From Corynebacterium glucuronolyticum (GTDB lineage: Bacteria; Actinomycetota; Actinomycetes; Mycobacteriales; Mycobacteriaceae): a stretch of 64,000 nt of DNA. Of this stretch, positions 40,085 through 51,579 are shown in pieces. Below the pieces are notes generated by a model, which had not been told where the DNA came from, ran no database searches, and saw only the letters and a list, made by a program, of their open reading frames with translations. The stretch covers positions 21,147 through 85,146 of the forward strand of contig JALFAQ010000001.1 of assembly GCA_022772305.1 (NCBI GenBank), read 5' to 3'. Both the position numbers and the translations under genes were made by a program. Each line of letters opens with the position of its first letter. Position 1 is the first letter of the stretch.

Positions 40085-40325
40085 GCTACCGCGTTAACGG
40101 CGGTGTACATCAAGTGGAGGTCCCTCCCACCAGATGCCGCCCAGTGAGAACTGGGAAGGATAATGGTTTCACTCTCATCCTAGGGTGCAGAGCGTACGGA
40201 TCTCCCACGTGCTGGAAACAGCAGGTGGGAATTTTTGTATGGGGAAAACGCTTGACTGTCCATCAAAGTAATGTGCGCGGTCGAAGAAAACCGTAAGAAT
40301 TATTTCTGTGAATTGAGGAGTCCAC
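40085..40325 (+). promoter_or_regulatory. infC-rpmI-rplT 5' leader with attenuator-like terminator (terminator at 40203-40236)
   Basis: tcccacgtgctg-gaaa-cagcaggtgggaattttt hairpin plus upstream alternative partners; see findings. Confidence 0.6.
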
Positions 40326-40847
40326 ATCAGCGCTGAAGTTCGCATCAATGAGCGAATCCGAGTTCCCGAGGTCCGTCTTATCGGACCTAGTGGTGAGCAG
40401 GTTGGCATCGTTAAGGTTAAGGATGCTCAACGGCTCGCGTACGACGCCGACCTTGATTTGGTCGAAGTCGCACCCAAGGCTAAGCCTCCCGTGTGCAAAA
40501 TCATGGACTACGGGAAATACAAGTATGAGCAGGCACAGAAAGCTCGCGAGGCTCGGAAGAACCAGCAGCAGACTGTGGTCAAGGAACAGAAGCTTCGTCC
40601 CAAGATCGATGACCACGATTACGAGACGAAGAAGGGCAATGTCGTCCGATTCCTGGAGAAGGGCTCCAAGGTGAAGGTGACCATCATGTTCCGCGGTAGG
40701 GAGCAATCCCGCCCGGAGCTTGGTTACCGTCTGCTGGAGCGTCTCGCGGAGGACGTAAAGGACTACGGTACCGTCGAGTCACGCCCGAAGCAGGACGGCC
40801 GCAATATGACGATGGTTCTCGGACCTGTCCGCAAGGGCAAGAAGTAA
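40326..40847 (+). CDS. infC: Translation initiation factor IF-3 (AUC start proposed)
   Basis: [68 protein letters not shown]; the first in-frame ATG in the ORF track (40458) would remove the conserved N-domain; gaggag SD 5 nt before ATC. Confidence 0.9.
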   Translation: MSAEVRINERIRVPEVRLIGPSGEQVGIVKVKDAQRLAYDADLDLVEVAPKAKPPVCKIMDYGKYKYEQAQKAREARKNQQQTVVKEQKLRPKIDDHDYETKKGNVVRFLEKGSKVKVTIMFRGREQSRPELGYRLLERLAEDVKDYGTVESRPKQDGRNMTMVLGPVRKGKK

Positions 40848-40890
40848 ACCATCTGCAAGCAGAACTTTTAAAAGAGTAAGGACTTATCCC

Positions 40891-41085
40891 ATGAAGCAGA
40901 AGACCCATAAGGGCATGGCTAAGCGTGTGAAGATTTCTGGCAAGGGCAAGCTCCGCCGTGAGCGTGCAGGCCGTCGCCACCTTCTTGAGAGCAAGCCTTC
41001 GAAGCGCACCCGTCGTCTCAAGGGCACCGTGGATGTTGCCCCGGCAGATGTCAAGCGCGTCAAGCGCCTTCTTGGCAAGGCTTAA
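40891..41085 (+). CDS. rpmI: 50S ribosomal protein L35
   Basis: [43 protein letters not shown]. Confidence 0.97.
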   Translation: MKQKTHKGMAKRVKISGKGKLRRERAGRRHLLESKPSKRTRRLKGTVDVAPADVKRVKRLLGKA

Positions 41086-41140
41086 GTCGCCTCGCCCATA
41101 GTCCGTTCTACCAAGCTTATAAACCGAAGGAAGTATCAAG

Positions 41141-41527
41141 ATGGCACGTGTGAAGCGTTCAGTTAACGCCAAGAAGAAGCGTCGCGAAATCCTCAAGTCC
41201 GCTAAGGGTTACCGTGGCCAGCGTTCCCGCCTGTACCGCAAGGCCAAGGAGCAGTGGCTGCACTCCATGACCTACGCTTACCGCGATCGGCGTAAGCGTA
41301 AGAGCCAGTTCCGTCGCCTATGGATCACCCGTATCAACGCCGCTGCGCGTATGAACGGGATCACCTACAACCGTCTCATCCAGGGCCTCCGCCTTGCTGA
41401 GATCGAGGTTGACCGCAAGATCCTCGCTGAGCTCGCTGTGAATGATTTCGCTGCGTTCTCCGCAATCTGCGAGGCTGCGAAGAACGCTCTCCCCGAGGAT
41501 GTCAACGCACCGAAGAACGCTGCCTAA
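41141..41527 (+). CDS. rplT: 50S ribosomal protein L20
   Basis: [38 protein letters not shown]. Confidence 0.98.
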   Translation: MARVKRSVNAKKKRREILKSAKGYRGQRSRLYRKAKEQWLHSMTYAYRDRRKRKSQFRRLWITRINAAARMNGITYNRLIQGLRLAEIEVDRKILAELAVNDFAAFSAICEAAKNALPEDVNAPKNAA

Positions 41528-41549
41528 TTTCGCATTAGGTTCCATAGAG

Positions 41550-41584
41550 ACCACCCGCTGGCTACTCGCCAACGGGTGGTTTTC
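41550..41584 (+). terminator. Intrinsic terminator of rplT
   Basis: accacccgctggctactcgccaacgggtggtttt. Confidence 0.85.
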
Positions 41585-41722
41585 GCATGTGGTAATGAAG
41601 GAAGAGCTTCGTTTCTCACGCGCGTCGAACTAAGAGGGATGGTGTAGCTGTCTATTCCCCGCCGCACTCCCTTCAGGATGAGCAGATGCCGTGGGTGTGA
41701 GGAATGGCCCATTCCTGTCTGA

Positions 41723-42655
41723 TTAGGGGACGAGGAAGAAACCAGTGGCAGGGGCGATTTCAATCTCGATGGGCGGATCGCTCACGAAGTCGCCATCGGA
41801 GTAGACAGGCGCGCCCTTGAGTTCCACTCGTACATGCTTGGCGTGGTACGTATTCACCCCATCCTGGCTGGAAAACTCTCCCTTGAAAATCTTCGGGAAG
41901 GTCTTCAGCGCCTGGGGCAGACTCATACCGTTGATGACCGTGATATCCAGAAGACCATCGGATTGGTCAGCAGCAGGGCTGATCTTCATTCCACCGCCGT
42001 AGGAGCTTGTGTTCCCCACCGCGACGGTAGTAAATAGGTTTTGTTCTAGCACACGGACATGGTCGAGGGTGATGGTCGCGGGGTAGCCGTGGAAGTTGAG
42101 CGCTTCAAGGAATACCGCAAGAACATAGCGTGGGGTTCCGGATGGCCATGTCAGGCGATTTGTGCGGTCATTGACGCGTGAATCGAAGCCACAGCACGTG
42201 ATGGTAGCGAAGTATTCGCTGGTGCCGTCTTCAGTAGTGTGAATCCCCAAGTCGGTGTGCTGCACTTTTCCTTGTGCAATGAGACGTGCGGCCTTCACCG
42301 GATTCCGAGGAATCCCGTAGTGGTGCGCGAAGTCATTGCCGGTACCTGCAGGAATAATACCCATGGGTACGTCGGTTCCTGCCTGCGCCTGGAGCACGTG
42401 ATGGATGAGACCGTCGCCACCGGAGACGACAATCGCTTCGATGTGTGGATCGCGAATCATCCAGGAAGCAATGTCCCGCGTGGATTTCGGATCGAGACCC
42501 GTTGCAGATGTGACGTTAACGCCATGACGAACAAATTCCGCTGCTGCCTCGGCTGTGGCCTCCTGGGAGCGGTTGCCCGATTCCGGATTCGTGATGATGC
42601 CCACCCGGTTGATTGCTCGTTTTTCGGGTGCGTACACATCGGATTGAGCAGTCAC
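41723..42655 (-). CDS. Diacylglycerol kinase-family lipid kinase
   Basis: GIITNPESGNRSQEATAEA, VSGGDGLIHHVLQAQAGTDVPMGIIPAGTGNDFAHHYGIP. Confidence 0.92.
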   Translation of the reverse strand: MTAQSDVYAPEKRAINRVGIITNPESGNRSQEATAEAAAEFVRHGVNVTSATGLDPKSTRDIASWMIRDPHIEAIVVSGGDGLIHHVLQAQAGTDVPMGIIPAGTGNDFAHHYGIPRNPVKAARLIAQGKVQHTDLGIHTTEDGTSEYFATITCCGFDSRVNDRTNRLTWPSGTPRYVLAVFLEALNFHGYPATITLDHVRVLEQNLFTTVAVGNTSSYGGGMKISPAADQSDGLLDITVINGMSLPQALKTFPKIFKGEFSSQDGVNTYHAKHVRVELKGAPVYSDGDFVSDPPIEIEIAPATGFFLVP

Positions 42656-43341
42656 ACAAGGCCTTTCGTTTCATCGGGCGAGGCGCGCCCCGAAGGGCAA
42701 CACGTGTTACCTTTAACTGATTATAGACGTTGCCATGCGGGTTTTGCGGAGGGGGACCGGTACTTCTGGATTCGCTAGACAGCTTTGGCTGGGCAGTGAG
42801 GCGGGAAGCTTTTCAGGAACGTTCGCTAGTTGGGCGCCGAGGCTGCTATGAATGAACGGGAAAAATGCCGTGCTTTCAACGTTTGCGGGTGAGAGATCTG
42901 AACAGCTGTCGGAGTATTTAAAGCCAGTCAAGCTAGCAGAATGACAGCGTGAGATCGGTACCTTTCGTATTGCGAGGTTTTTCAGTACTGTCGCCATAGG
43001 AGCTAAGAGGGGCGCAGAAACAATGATGGTGCAAACTCCTCCACCGCGAGTACTCAGTGAAAAAGGATCGTGAAACACGACGAGTGACGTACTACGCAGA
43101 ATCGGCATTGAAGAAAAGGAAGCGATTGTAGGGCAACTATGGCGCAGCTGGGCTCCAACAGATGGCACGAGGCTTGAGTATGGGGAAACATCGAGAGCGC
43201 CAACATACAGATATACAGAGGTAGTCGACAGAGGAGAAAAGGTTTCGCGCTACCATTGCGTGTACACCCGCACGAAAGGAATCCGCTGCGCCGTGATGCA
43301 GCGGTTGCGAACGTTACCGATAGAGAAGAAAGCAGGACACG

Positions 43342-43878
43342 ATGTCATCACCGTACAACCCGGATGACTTTGACCGCGATGGGATGCCGATTAAGCACAA
43401 GCATGGCCAGCAATCGTACGGTTCGCCAGCTGGACAGGGGAGCTGGCAGATGCCACAGAATCCACCACGCTTTGGGGAAACGTCCTTCGACACACCGACA
43501 AACAATGACAGTGCACCGACGTGGCACCAGGCCGCAGGCCAGGATTGGCGCGGGCAGTCGGTGCCGGCGCCAATGAATAATGCGTACGGTTTCGCACAGG
43601 GCATGTCGCCGGTGAGCGATAAAAATTGGATCCTCGCTCTCGTACTGCTTCTTGTCGGCGGTGGTTTCGGTGTCCACAATTTCTACTTGGGCAAGATGAA
43701 CTATGGAATTGGCCAGCTGGGATTGAACATCGTGGGCTGGGTGCTTTTCGTGAGCATCTTGGGAATTCCTTTCGCGCTGGTGAGCTGGGTCCTTCTGTCC
43801 GTTTGGCTGTTTGTCGAGTTCCTCATGCTCATCATCAACGGCGGTACTGACGGCAACGGGAGGCCGATGCGCCCATGA
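43342..43878 (+). CDS. TM2 domain-containing protein
   Basis: WILALVLLLVGGGFGVHNFYLGKMNYGIGQLGLNIVGWVLFVSILGIP; preceded by a disordered N-terminal region. Confidence 0.85.
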   Translation: MSSPYNPDDFDRDGMPIKHKHGQQSYGSPAGQGSWQMPQNPPRFGETSFDTPTNNDSAPTWHQAAGQDWRGQSVPAPMNNAYGFAQGMSPVSDKNWILALVLLLVGGGFGVHNFYLGKMNYGIGQLGLNIVGWVLFVSILGIPFALVSWVLLSVWLFVEFLMLIINGGTDGNGRPMRP

Positions 43879-45095
43879 GCACCGGGGGAAAGCTCGGGCA
43901 ACACACAGGAAAGGGTTTCCGTGCACGCTCTCGTGACGGAGACCACCACAATTCTGAAAAGGAACCTGGCGCCGTGCGTCACGCTGGGACACAGGAACAA
44001 GGTCGCGATTCTCGCTTCGATTCTGCGGAGCATTCCGAGCAGCGTAAGAATCACGCGAATGATCAGAGGCGTGGGCGTGGTGGAAACCCTCATCGCGGAA
44101 ACCAAGGTAATCACCATCCCCGTAGGAATGGTTCACCACGGGGTGGCTTCCGGCGTCACGATGAGAGGGCACAGGAGTCCGCGTCGGAACAGATAACTAC
44201 AACGGATTCCGGTGACCAGATTTTTAGCGAACGCACGCCTCGTGTGGTGAATGCTGCGAAGCTCAAGCGGTCTGCCGCGCGGAAGAAGGCGAAGCGATTC
44301 CTCGTCGAGGGCGAAAACAGCGTCGAGGCAGCCGTGGCAACAGGTGCCGCTACGGATGTCTTCGTCACGAAGTCTGCCGCAACGCGTTTTACGGGCATTG
44401 TTGATGCTGCCCGGGCCATGGATGCCTACGTACATTTCATCGATGAGAAGGCAGCAAAGAGCCTACAAGATACAGTGACATCCACTGGCATTTTTGCCGT
44501 CTGCCGGGAAGTACTGTGGTCACCGCGTGATGTTCTTTCTGGCAAGCCAACACTTGTCAGCGTTCCCGTGGAAACCAGTGAACCAGGTAATGCTGGAACC
44601 CTTATTCGTGTGGCAGATGCGATGGGGGCCAATGCCGTTCTCTTCGCTGGTGACACCGTCGATCCGCAGTCAGGTAAGGCCGCACGGAGTTCCGCTGGCT
44701 CGCTCTTCCATATTCCGGTGGCGAGAGAGCGCAACATCATGAAAGTCATCAGCATGCTGCGTGCCCGCGGGTTAGCGATTGTAGCTACCGCAGCAGACGG
44801 CGAGGTCGACCTCACGGAGGCCGAGAAGCTGTTGTCTCAGCCCACAGCCTGGTTGTTCGGCAACGAGGCACACGGTCTTCCAGAAGAACTCCAGGCGCAA
44901 GCCGATTACCGAGTGCGCATCCCGATCCGTGGGCGCGCAGAATCGCTGAACCTTGCCACAGCAGCTTCGATCTGCTTGTTCGAGTCCTCCAAATACCAGG
45001 CACTGGCAGGGCAGTCGGATGAATCCGAAGTGGATGAGACCACGAGCGAGGTCGACGATACATCCCCAGATGATGAGGTAAACGACGAGGACTAG
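43875..45095 (+). CDS. TrmH/SpoU-family rRNA methyltransferase with RG-rich N-terminal extension
   Basis: AKRFLVEGENSVEAAV, NAGTLIRVADAMGANAVLF, WLFGNEAHGLPEEL, IPIRGRAESLNLATAASICLFE; ATGA overlap with the TM2 gene. Confidence 0.9.
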   Translation: MSTGGKLGQHTGKGFRARSRDGDHHNSEKEPGAVRHAGTQEQGRDSRFDSAEHSEQRKNHANDQRRGRGGNPHRGNQGNHHPRRNGSPRGGFRRHDERAQESASEQITTTDSGDQIFSERTPRVVNAAKLKRSAARKKAKRFLVEGENSVEAAVATGAATDVFVTKSAATRFTGIVDAARAMDAYVHFIDEKAAKSLQDTVTSTGIFAVCREVLWSPRDVLSGKPTLVSVPVETSEPGNAGTLIRVADAMGANAVLFAGDTVDPQSGKAARSSAGSLFHIPVARERNIMKVISMLRARGLAIVATAADGEVDLTEAEKLLSQPTAWLFGNEAHGLPEELQAQADYRVRIPIRGRAESLNLATAASICLFESSKYQALAGQSDESEVDETTSEVDDTSPDDEVNDED

Positions 45096-45479
45096 CCTCA
45101 GGACGAGAGGGGATAAGGATGGCAGAAAGGGCAGGACATCGTTTACCGGCCACGATGCATCCCCGCCCCCCGCAACTGTGTCCATCCAGCAAACCGTGGC
45201 CCGGATCTTTATCACCGGTGGTAGTGCTGGTACTCGGCGGTTGGAGCAAGCCTCGTGGTGGCGAATGGTGCTTTTTCGTGTGGGAAAAGACTGACCGAGT
45301 GGGTACTTCGAGCAAGGCTCGACTACATTAATACTTTACAAACACTACTGTGCAGCGAGGATTCAATTCTTTGCATGTGCAGTGGTTGTGGCGGGACGTA
45401 CACCGTGGCGACGATGGTCTTGTCAGTGGCATCCACGGCGCCGGTGGAACGTCCTTTGAGAATAGGAATACGTACGTAA

Positions 45480-46535
<1,056 letters not shown>

Positions 46536-46660
46536 GAGGCGCTGACGCTCCCAGCGTCGTGCTCCTCGTGGGAAAACCGCGAAGCAAAAAGTGAGCACAA
46601 CGCACCAACAAAGAACCTATTGACACGTAATTGAACTTTCGAAAGAAGCCGTAACACATC

Positions 46661-49189
46661 ATGCTTATTTCTCAAGGTTGGGTCACTCGCCTCCTCCGCG
46701 CCAGCAATCCTGATCAATCCGACTGGTCTGTTACCAGTGAAGAACTCGACTCCGGCTATGTCCGAGTTGGCTTCGAAACTGAGGGCTACGAGCCCATCGA
46801 GGAGACCACTGGTCCGCTCGTTATCGGCCGCGTGGAAAATATCGAAGAGCTGACCGGTTTCAAGAAGCCGATCCGCAATTGCAAGGTAAATGTCGGCGAT
46901 GCCAACGGCACCGGCGAACTGCAGAACATCATCTGTGGCGCCAGGAACTTCAAGGAAGGCGATCTTGTCGTCATCTCCCTCCCCGGCACTGTCCTGCCCG
47001 GCGGATTCAAGATTTCCGCCAGGAAGACCTACGACCACATGTCCGAGGGCATGATTTGCTCAGCTGCTGAGCTAGGACTTACCGAAGCCCAGAACAAGGG
47101 CATCATTACCCTTCCCGATGATTTCGGTACTCCCGGCGAGCCTGCCGCAGAAAAACTTGGCCTCAAAGAAACCGTTTTCGACGTCAACATCACTCCTGAC
47201 CGTGGGTACGCATTGTCCGCTCGAGGTCTTACCCGCGAGCTGGCCAGTGCCTTCAACCTCAATTTCGTTGATCCGGCCCTGCATCCGGAGGTTGCAGGTC
47301 TCAACCTGCCGTCTATTCCCACTGCGACAGATAAGGCACCGATCGAGATTTCCATCGACCCAGAGACACAGACACGCCGGTTCGGACTTCGCCACGTGAC
47401 GGGAATCGATCCGGATGCAGAATCCCCCTTTTGGCTGCAGCGCGAATTGATGCTTTCGGGCCTTCGCCCGGTGAACGCACCGACGGACGTGACCAACTAC
47501 GTCATGCTGCTCCTCGGTCTGCCGATGCATGCCTTCGATGCGGATAAGATCTCCGGTGGCCTCACCATCCGCAATGCGAAGAAGGGCGAAGCTTTCCAGG
47601 CGATTGACCACACTAAGCACAAGTTGCATGAGGAAGACGTGGTCATTTGTGACGAGACCGGTCCACAGTCGCTCGCCGGTGTCATGGGCGGTACGACCTC
47701 TGAGATCGAGGACAACAAGACGGTAAACGTCTTCTTCGAGGCTGCAGTGTGGGAGCCTGTGCGCGTTGCGCGTACCTCCCGTCGCCGCAAGATCTCCTCT
47801 GATGCGTCCCGACGCTACGAGCGTGGTGTGGATGCACAACTTGTGGAAACCGCACTCGATGTTGCCTGCGCATTGCTGGTAAAGATTGCCGGTGGCGAAG
47901 CTACGGATGAGCGCTTCCTCTACGGAGAGGTGGCCACCCCGCAGCCCATCACGATGGATGTCAATCACCCTGCCGCCGTTGCTGGCTACGATTACGGTGC
48001 CGATGCTGTGGTGAACCGCTTGGAGGAAATCGGTGCAAGCGTCGAGCGCGATGGTGACACCCTCACCGTCACTCCTCCCACGTGGCGCGGTGATCTCCAG
48101 GAAAAGTGCGACCTGGTCGAGGAAGTCACGCGTTTGGAGGGGCTCGACAAGATCGCGTCTCTCATCCCGCAGGCACCCGCAGGCGATGGATTGAGCCAGT
48201 CGCAGCTACGTCGCCGGCACGTCACGCACGCGTTGGCGTACAACGGCTACGTCGAGATTCTTCCGACCCCGTTCATTGCGACGGACACGTTCGACACATG
48301 GGGGCTGGATGAGGATGACGAGCGTCGCAATGTCGTCACCGTCCAGAATCCTCTGGAGGCTGACCGTGCTGTGCTCGGCACAACGCTTCTGCCGTCGATG
48401 TTCGATGCCGTTCGCCGCAATGTCGTCCGCGGGGCTTACGATCTTGCCCTATACGGTGTAGAGCAGGTTGCCATCAACCATGGTGATGGGAAGTCCCCGA
48501 TGCTCGATACTTCTTCTCGTCCGAGCGACGAGGAGATTGCGCACCTGCGTGACACCCTTCCCACTCAGCCCCTGTACGTCGCAACTGTCGGCTCTGGCAA
48601 CGTGGAGTTCGAAGGTCCGTGGGGTGAAGGGCGCGCCTACGCTTTCGCTGACGCTATCGAGGCTGCCCGCACAGTTGCTCGTGCTGCAGACGTAGAGATC
48701 ACCGTCGAAAACGCCGAGTACCTGCCATGGCATCCCGGCCGGTGTGCCGCCATTCTTGTTGATGGCACGGTCGTCGGTCACGCCGGAGAGCTGCACCCGC
48801 AGATCCTAGAGCGCCTTGGTCTCCCCAAGCGTACGTGTGCGATGGAGATGAACCTGTCCGCGCTCCCGTTTGCGCCTTCCGCTCCGGCACCGGTGCTCTC
48901 GGCCTTCCCGACGAACCTACAGGATGTCGCCCTTGTAGTCGACGAGGATGTTCCGGCCGAGACCGTCCGCGCCACCGTTCAGGAAGGTGCCGGCGAACTC
49001 GCCGAGAAGGTAGAGCTTTTCGACGTCTACCGTTCGGAGACACTGGGTGAGAACAAGAAGTCCCTCGCTTTCGCTATAACCTTCCGCGCTCCTGACCGCA
49101 CGCTTACAGACGATGAGGCTTCCTCTGCACGCCACGCAGCGGTTGACCTTGCCGCAAAGCGTCACGGTGCAGTGCTGCGGGGCGAGTAA
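46661..49189 (+). CDS. pheT: Phenylalanine--tRNA ligase beta subunit
   Basis: NITPDRGYALSARGLTRELA, GLPMHAFDADKI, TSRRRKISSDASRRYERGVD, CALLV; C-terminal FDX-ACB domain. Confidence 0.97.
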   Translation: MLISQGWVTRLLRASNPDQSDWSVTSEELDSGYVRVGFETEGYEPIEETTGPLVIGRVENIEELTGFKKPIRNCKVNVGDANGTGELQNIICGARNFKEGDLVVISLPGTVLPGGFKISARKTYDHMSEGMICSAAELGLTEAQNKGIITLPDDFGTPGEPAAEKLGLKETVFDVNITPDRGYALSARGLTRELASAFNLNFVDPALHPEVAGLNLPSIPTATDKAPIEISIDPETQTRRFGLRHVTGIDPDAESPFWLQRELMLSGLRPVNAPTDVTNYVMLLLGLPMHAFDADKISGGLTIRNAKKGEAFQAIDHTKHKLHEEDVVICDETGPQSLAGVMGGTTSEIEDNKTVNVFFEAAVWEPVRVARTSRRRKISSDASRRYERGVDAQLVETALDVACALLVKIAGGEATDERFLYGEVATPQPITMDVNHPAAVAGYDYGADAVVNRLEEIGASVERDGDTLTVTPPTWRGDLQEKCDLVEEVTRLEGLDKIASLIPQAPAGDGLSQSQLRRRHVTHALAYNGYVEILPTPFIATDTFDTWGLDEDDERRNVVTVQNPLEADRAVLGTTLLPSMFDAVRRNVVRGAYDLALYGVEQVAINHGDGKSPMLDTSSRPSDEEIAHLRDTLPTQPLYVATVGSGNVEFEGPWGEGRAYAFADAIEAARTVARAADVEITVENAEYLPWHPGRCAAILVDGTVVGHAGELHPQILERLGLPKRTCAMEMNLSALPFAPSAPAPVLSAFPTNLQDVALVVDEDVPAETVRATVQEGAGELAEKVELFDVYRSETLGENKKSLAFAITFRAPDRTLTDDEASSARHAAVDLAAKRHGAVLRGE

Positions 49190-49270
49190 TCGTCGCTCAA
49201 GTTACGGCAGCTCTGCGGTCGCTATCCTGTAGCAGGCGCGGTTAGCCAAGATTTGATTCTCCTTTGTACG

Positions 49271-49303
49271 AAGGCCACGGGACACAGAACCCGTGGCCTT
49301 CCC
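49271..49303 (+). terminator. Terminator downstream of pheT
   Basis: aaggccacggg-acacagaa-cccgtggccttcccc. Confidence 0.75.
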
Positions 49304-49653
49304 CATTTGTTGCACGCCTGTGATGCCTGAGGGAAGGCTAAGGTGGCTGCGAAAGTAGGGGAGAGACTGCTCACAGTTTCCACGTCCCGTGGGGCTGACC
49401 GAAACTGCTGACAAGAACCTTAATACACTGACAGATGGGCGTTACCCCGCACTTACGTTTAACTGCTCGTACAGAGGCGGGGCCCACGCACGTAACGTCA
49501 CCTACTCAGAAGCCGGCGGGAAGTTACTGCTTCCCGTCAGTTGCTGTGTGCGCCCCGCGGCTTGATTATCAAGTAAGGCGTGGTGGCTGCGTGGCAAGAA
49601 TAATCCTCAACTGTAATTCATATGCATTGTTTGCAAAGGAAAGCGAGAAAGCG

Positions 49654-50514
49654 GTGTCAGACTACGTTTCTGCAGTAGCACCTCCACAGATCATCGACGT
49701 AGCCCAAAAAGGCCTGAAGGGTAAAGCAACCAAGAGCTTCGGCACAATCTTTATTTCTGCGATATTCGCGGGCGCCATGATCGCCCTCGGATTCGTCTTC
49801 TTCACCACGGTGAATACGGGAATGGGAGAGATTCCCTTCGGGATTAAGAAGCTACTCGGTGGCTTCGTATTCTCCTGTGGCCTGGGCATGGTTGTCCTCA
49901 CCGGCGCGGATCTTTTCACGTCCACGTCGATGACCACTCTCCTTGCAGTAGAGCACAAACTAGCTCCGAGCAGGTTGCTTGAGCACTGGGTAGTTGTCTA
50001 CTTCGGCAACTTCGTCGGTGCACTGATCATTGCTTTTGGCCTTTTGGCTGCGGGAACGGGTACGCAGGCTGATGGCGCGTGGGGTGCCACTATTCTTTCC
50101 ACAGCGACGGCGAAGGTAAACCACTCGTGGGAGGAGGCTCTTGTCCTCGGTATCTTCTGCAACATCATGGTGTGCTTGGCTGTGTGGCTCTCGTTTGCTG
50201 GCCGCAGCCTCACCGACAAGATCGTTGCCGTCACTTTGCCCATCGCCTTGTTCGTGGCTTCCGGTTTTGAGCACTCCGTGGCCAATATGTTCATGATTCC
50301 GATGGGGCTGTTGCTCAAGGCTCAGGCCAATCCCGATATCATCGCGGTGACAAACGGCCTGGACATGTCTAGCCTCACGATGGGCGGCTTTCTACTCGAC
50401 AACCTGCTCCCTGTGACCATCGGCAACATCATCGGCGGTTCGATCATCGCGCTCGGAATGCTGGCCATGAACCCGCACCGTCCGTCCCTCCAGGCCGAAA
50501 AGCAGGCTGTCTAA
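49654..50514 (+). CDS. Formate/nitrite transporter family channel (FocA/NirC type)
   Basis: AIFAGAMIALGFVFFTTV, KLLGGFVFSCGLGMVVLTGADLFTSTSM, WVVVYFGNFVGALIIA, FEHSVANMFMIPMGLLL, LLPVTIGNIIGGSI; GTG start. Confidence 0.92.
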   Translation: MSDYVSAVAPPQIIDVAQKGLKGKATKSFGTIFISAIFAGAMIALGFVFFTTVNTGMGEIPFGIKKLLGGFVFSCGLGMVVLTGADLFTSTSMTTLLAVEHKLAPSRLLEHWVVVYFGNFVGALIIAFGLLAAGTGTQADGAWGATILSTATAKVNHSWEEALVLGIFCNIMVCLAVWLSFAGRSLTDKIVAVTLPIALFVASGFEHSVANMFMIPMGLLLKAQANPDIIAVTNGLDMSSLTMGGFLLDNLLPVTIGNIIGGSIIALGMLAMNPHRPSLQAEKQAV

Positions 50515-50596
50515 CAGTCGTGTAAAACGCAGGCAAAGACGTAGACTCTACCCTCCGTGTTTGCGATGCCCGTTTCCAGCAGTCACGACAATCTCT

Positions 50597-50630
50597 GGCA
50601 ATGCGACCACAAAACTGTGGTCGCATTGCC
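50597..50630. terminator. Perfect hairpin, probable terminator downstream of FNT gene
   Basis: ggcaatgcgaccac-aaaact-gtggtcgcattgcc (14 bp). Confidence 0.7.
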
Positions 50631-50739
50631 ATTGCTTTGTCTGCGGTCAGGCGTTGGCTCCCGAAATAGCTCGTGCTGTGCTGAATAGACAGCACCTCCG
50701 ATGTCTACCGTGCATACCGCTTGCGGGGAAAGGACTGTC

Positions 50740-50870
50740 ACGAAGAAGATGGCTGCCAGGCCCCACCCGTGGCTCGTCGCGGGGACAGTAAGCGGTGAGG
50801 ATTGCGGAGGAGTGAAGCGTCGACAAGCAGAAGCCGTGACCTGCACCAACGAGGGTTTGTGAGGGAGCGA
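50740..50870. repeat. Diverged intergenic repeat copy (contains cgtcgacaagca)
   Basis: Shares cgtcgacaagca and gtggc..gggg.agtaarcggygagg with 55215-55360. Confidence 0.4.
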
Positions 50871-51102
50871 ACCTGGGGCACGCTCAGGCGATAGAAATGA
50901 CCACGCCGTGGTGGTGTCTCGGGGGAGAGAAGATTCGAGGGGACGGAATGGTTGCGTAGCGGCACATTCTGTTACACTCTGGATAGTATGCTACGGAATG
51001 TATGAAAATCGGTTGGTTTGTACTAGAATCCGATTAGACCTTAAACCGTTGCGAAACATCCGAAAGGATGACTCAGAAGAAAAGGAATGTAAAAGACCTC
51101 CG

Positions 51103-51579
51103 ATGTCCAATCCTGTTTCACGTACCGCCCGCCAGGCGCGGATCCTGGAGATCCTGGGGAAATCCCGGGTGTCCAGCCAGGTGCAGCTTTCCGAGCTGCT
51201 GCTGGAGGACGGAATTGATATCACGCAGGCAACGCTGTCCCGTGATCTCGACGAGCTCGGCGCGAAGAAGATCCGCCCGGACAATGGGCGCGCGTTTTAT
51301 GCCGTCGGCCCCATGGAGACTGACCTCAGCGGGTCGCCCCATGGACCCCGCGAGAAGCTGCGACGTATGTTGGACGAAATGCTCGTCAGCGTCGACCACT
51401 CAGGCAATATTGCGATGCTGCGTACTCCTCCGGGAGCAGCTCAGTACTTGGCTAGCTTTATCGACAGGGTAGGACTCAATGAGGTTGTTGGCTGTATTGC
51501 CGGCGATGACACGATATTTGTTCTCGCGCGTGAGCCACTGTCTGGAGCAGATCTGGGCGACATTTTCCTCAAGCGCTAG
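51103..51579 (+). CDS. argR: Arginine repressor
   Basis: [53 protein letters not shown]-terminal [14 protein letters not shown]. Confidence 0.95.
   Translation: MSNPVSRTARQARILEILGKSRVSSQVQLSELLLEDGIDITQATLSRDLDELGAKKIRPDNGRAFYAVGPMETDLSGSPHGPREKLRRMLDEMLVSVDHSGNIAMLRTPPGAAQYLASFIDRVGLNEVVGCIAGDDTIFVLAREPLSGADLGDIFLKR

Noticed and set aside
42656-43341. Gene desert before the TM2 gene, with a minus ORF 42713-43168 and an uninterrupted plus frame 43074-43367
   Set aside because: Neither translation shows a recognisable domain, SD or good start codon; may be decayed sequence but there is no positive evidence.
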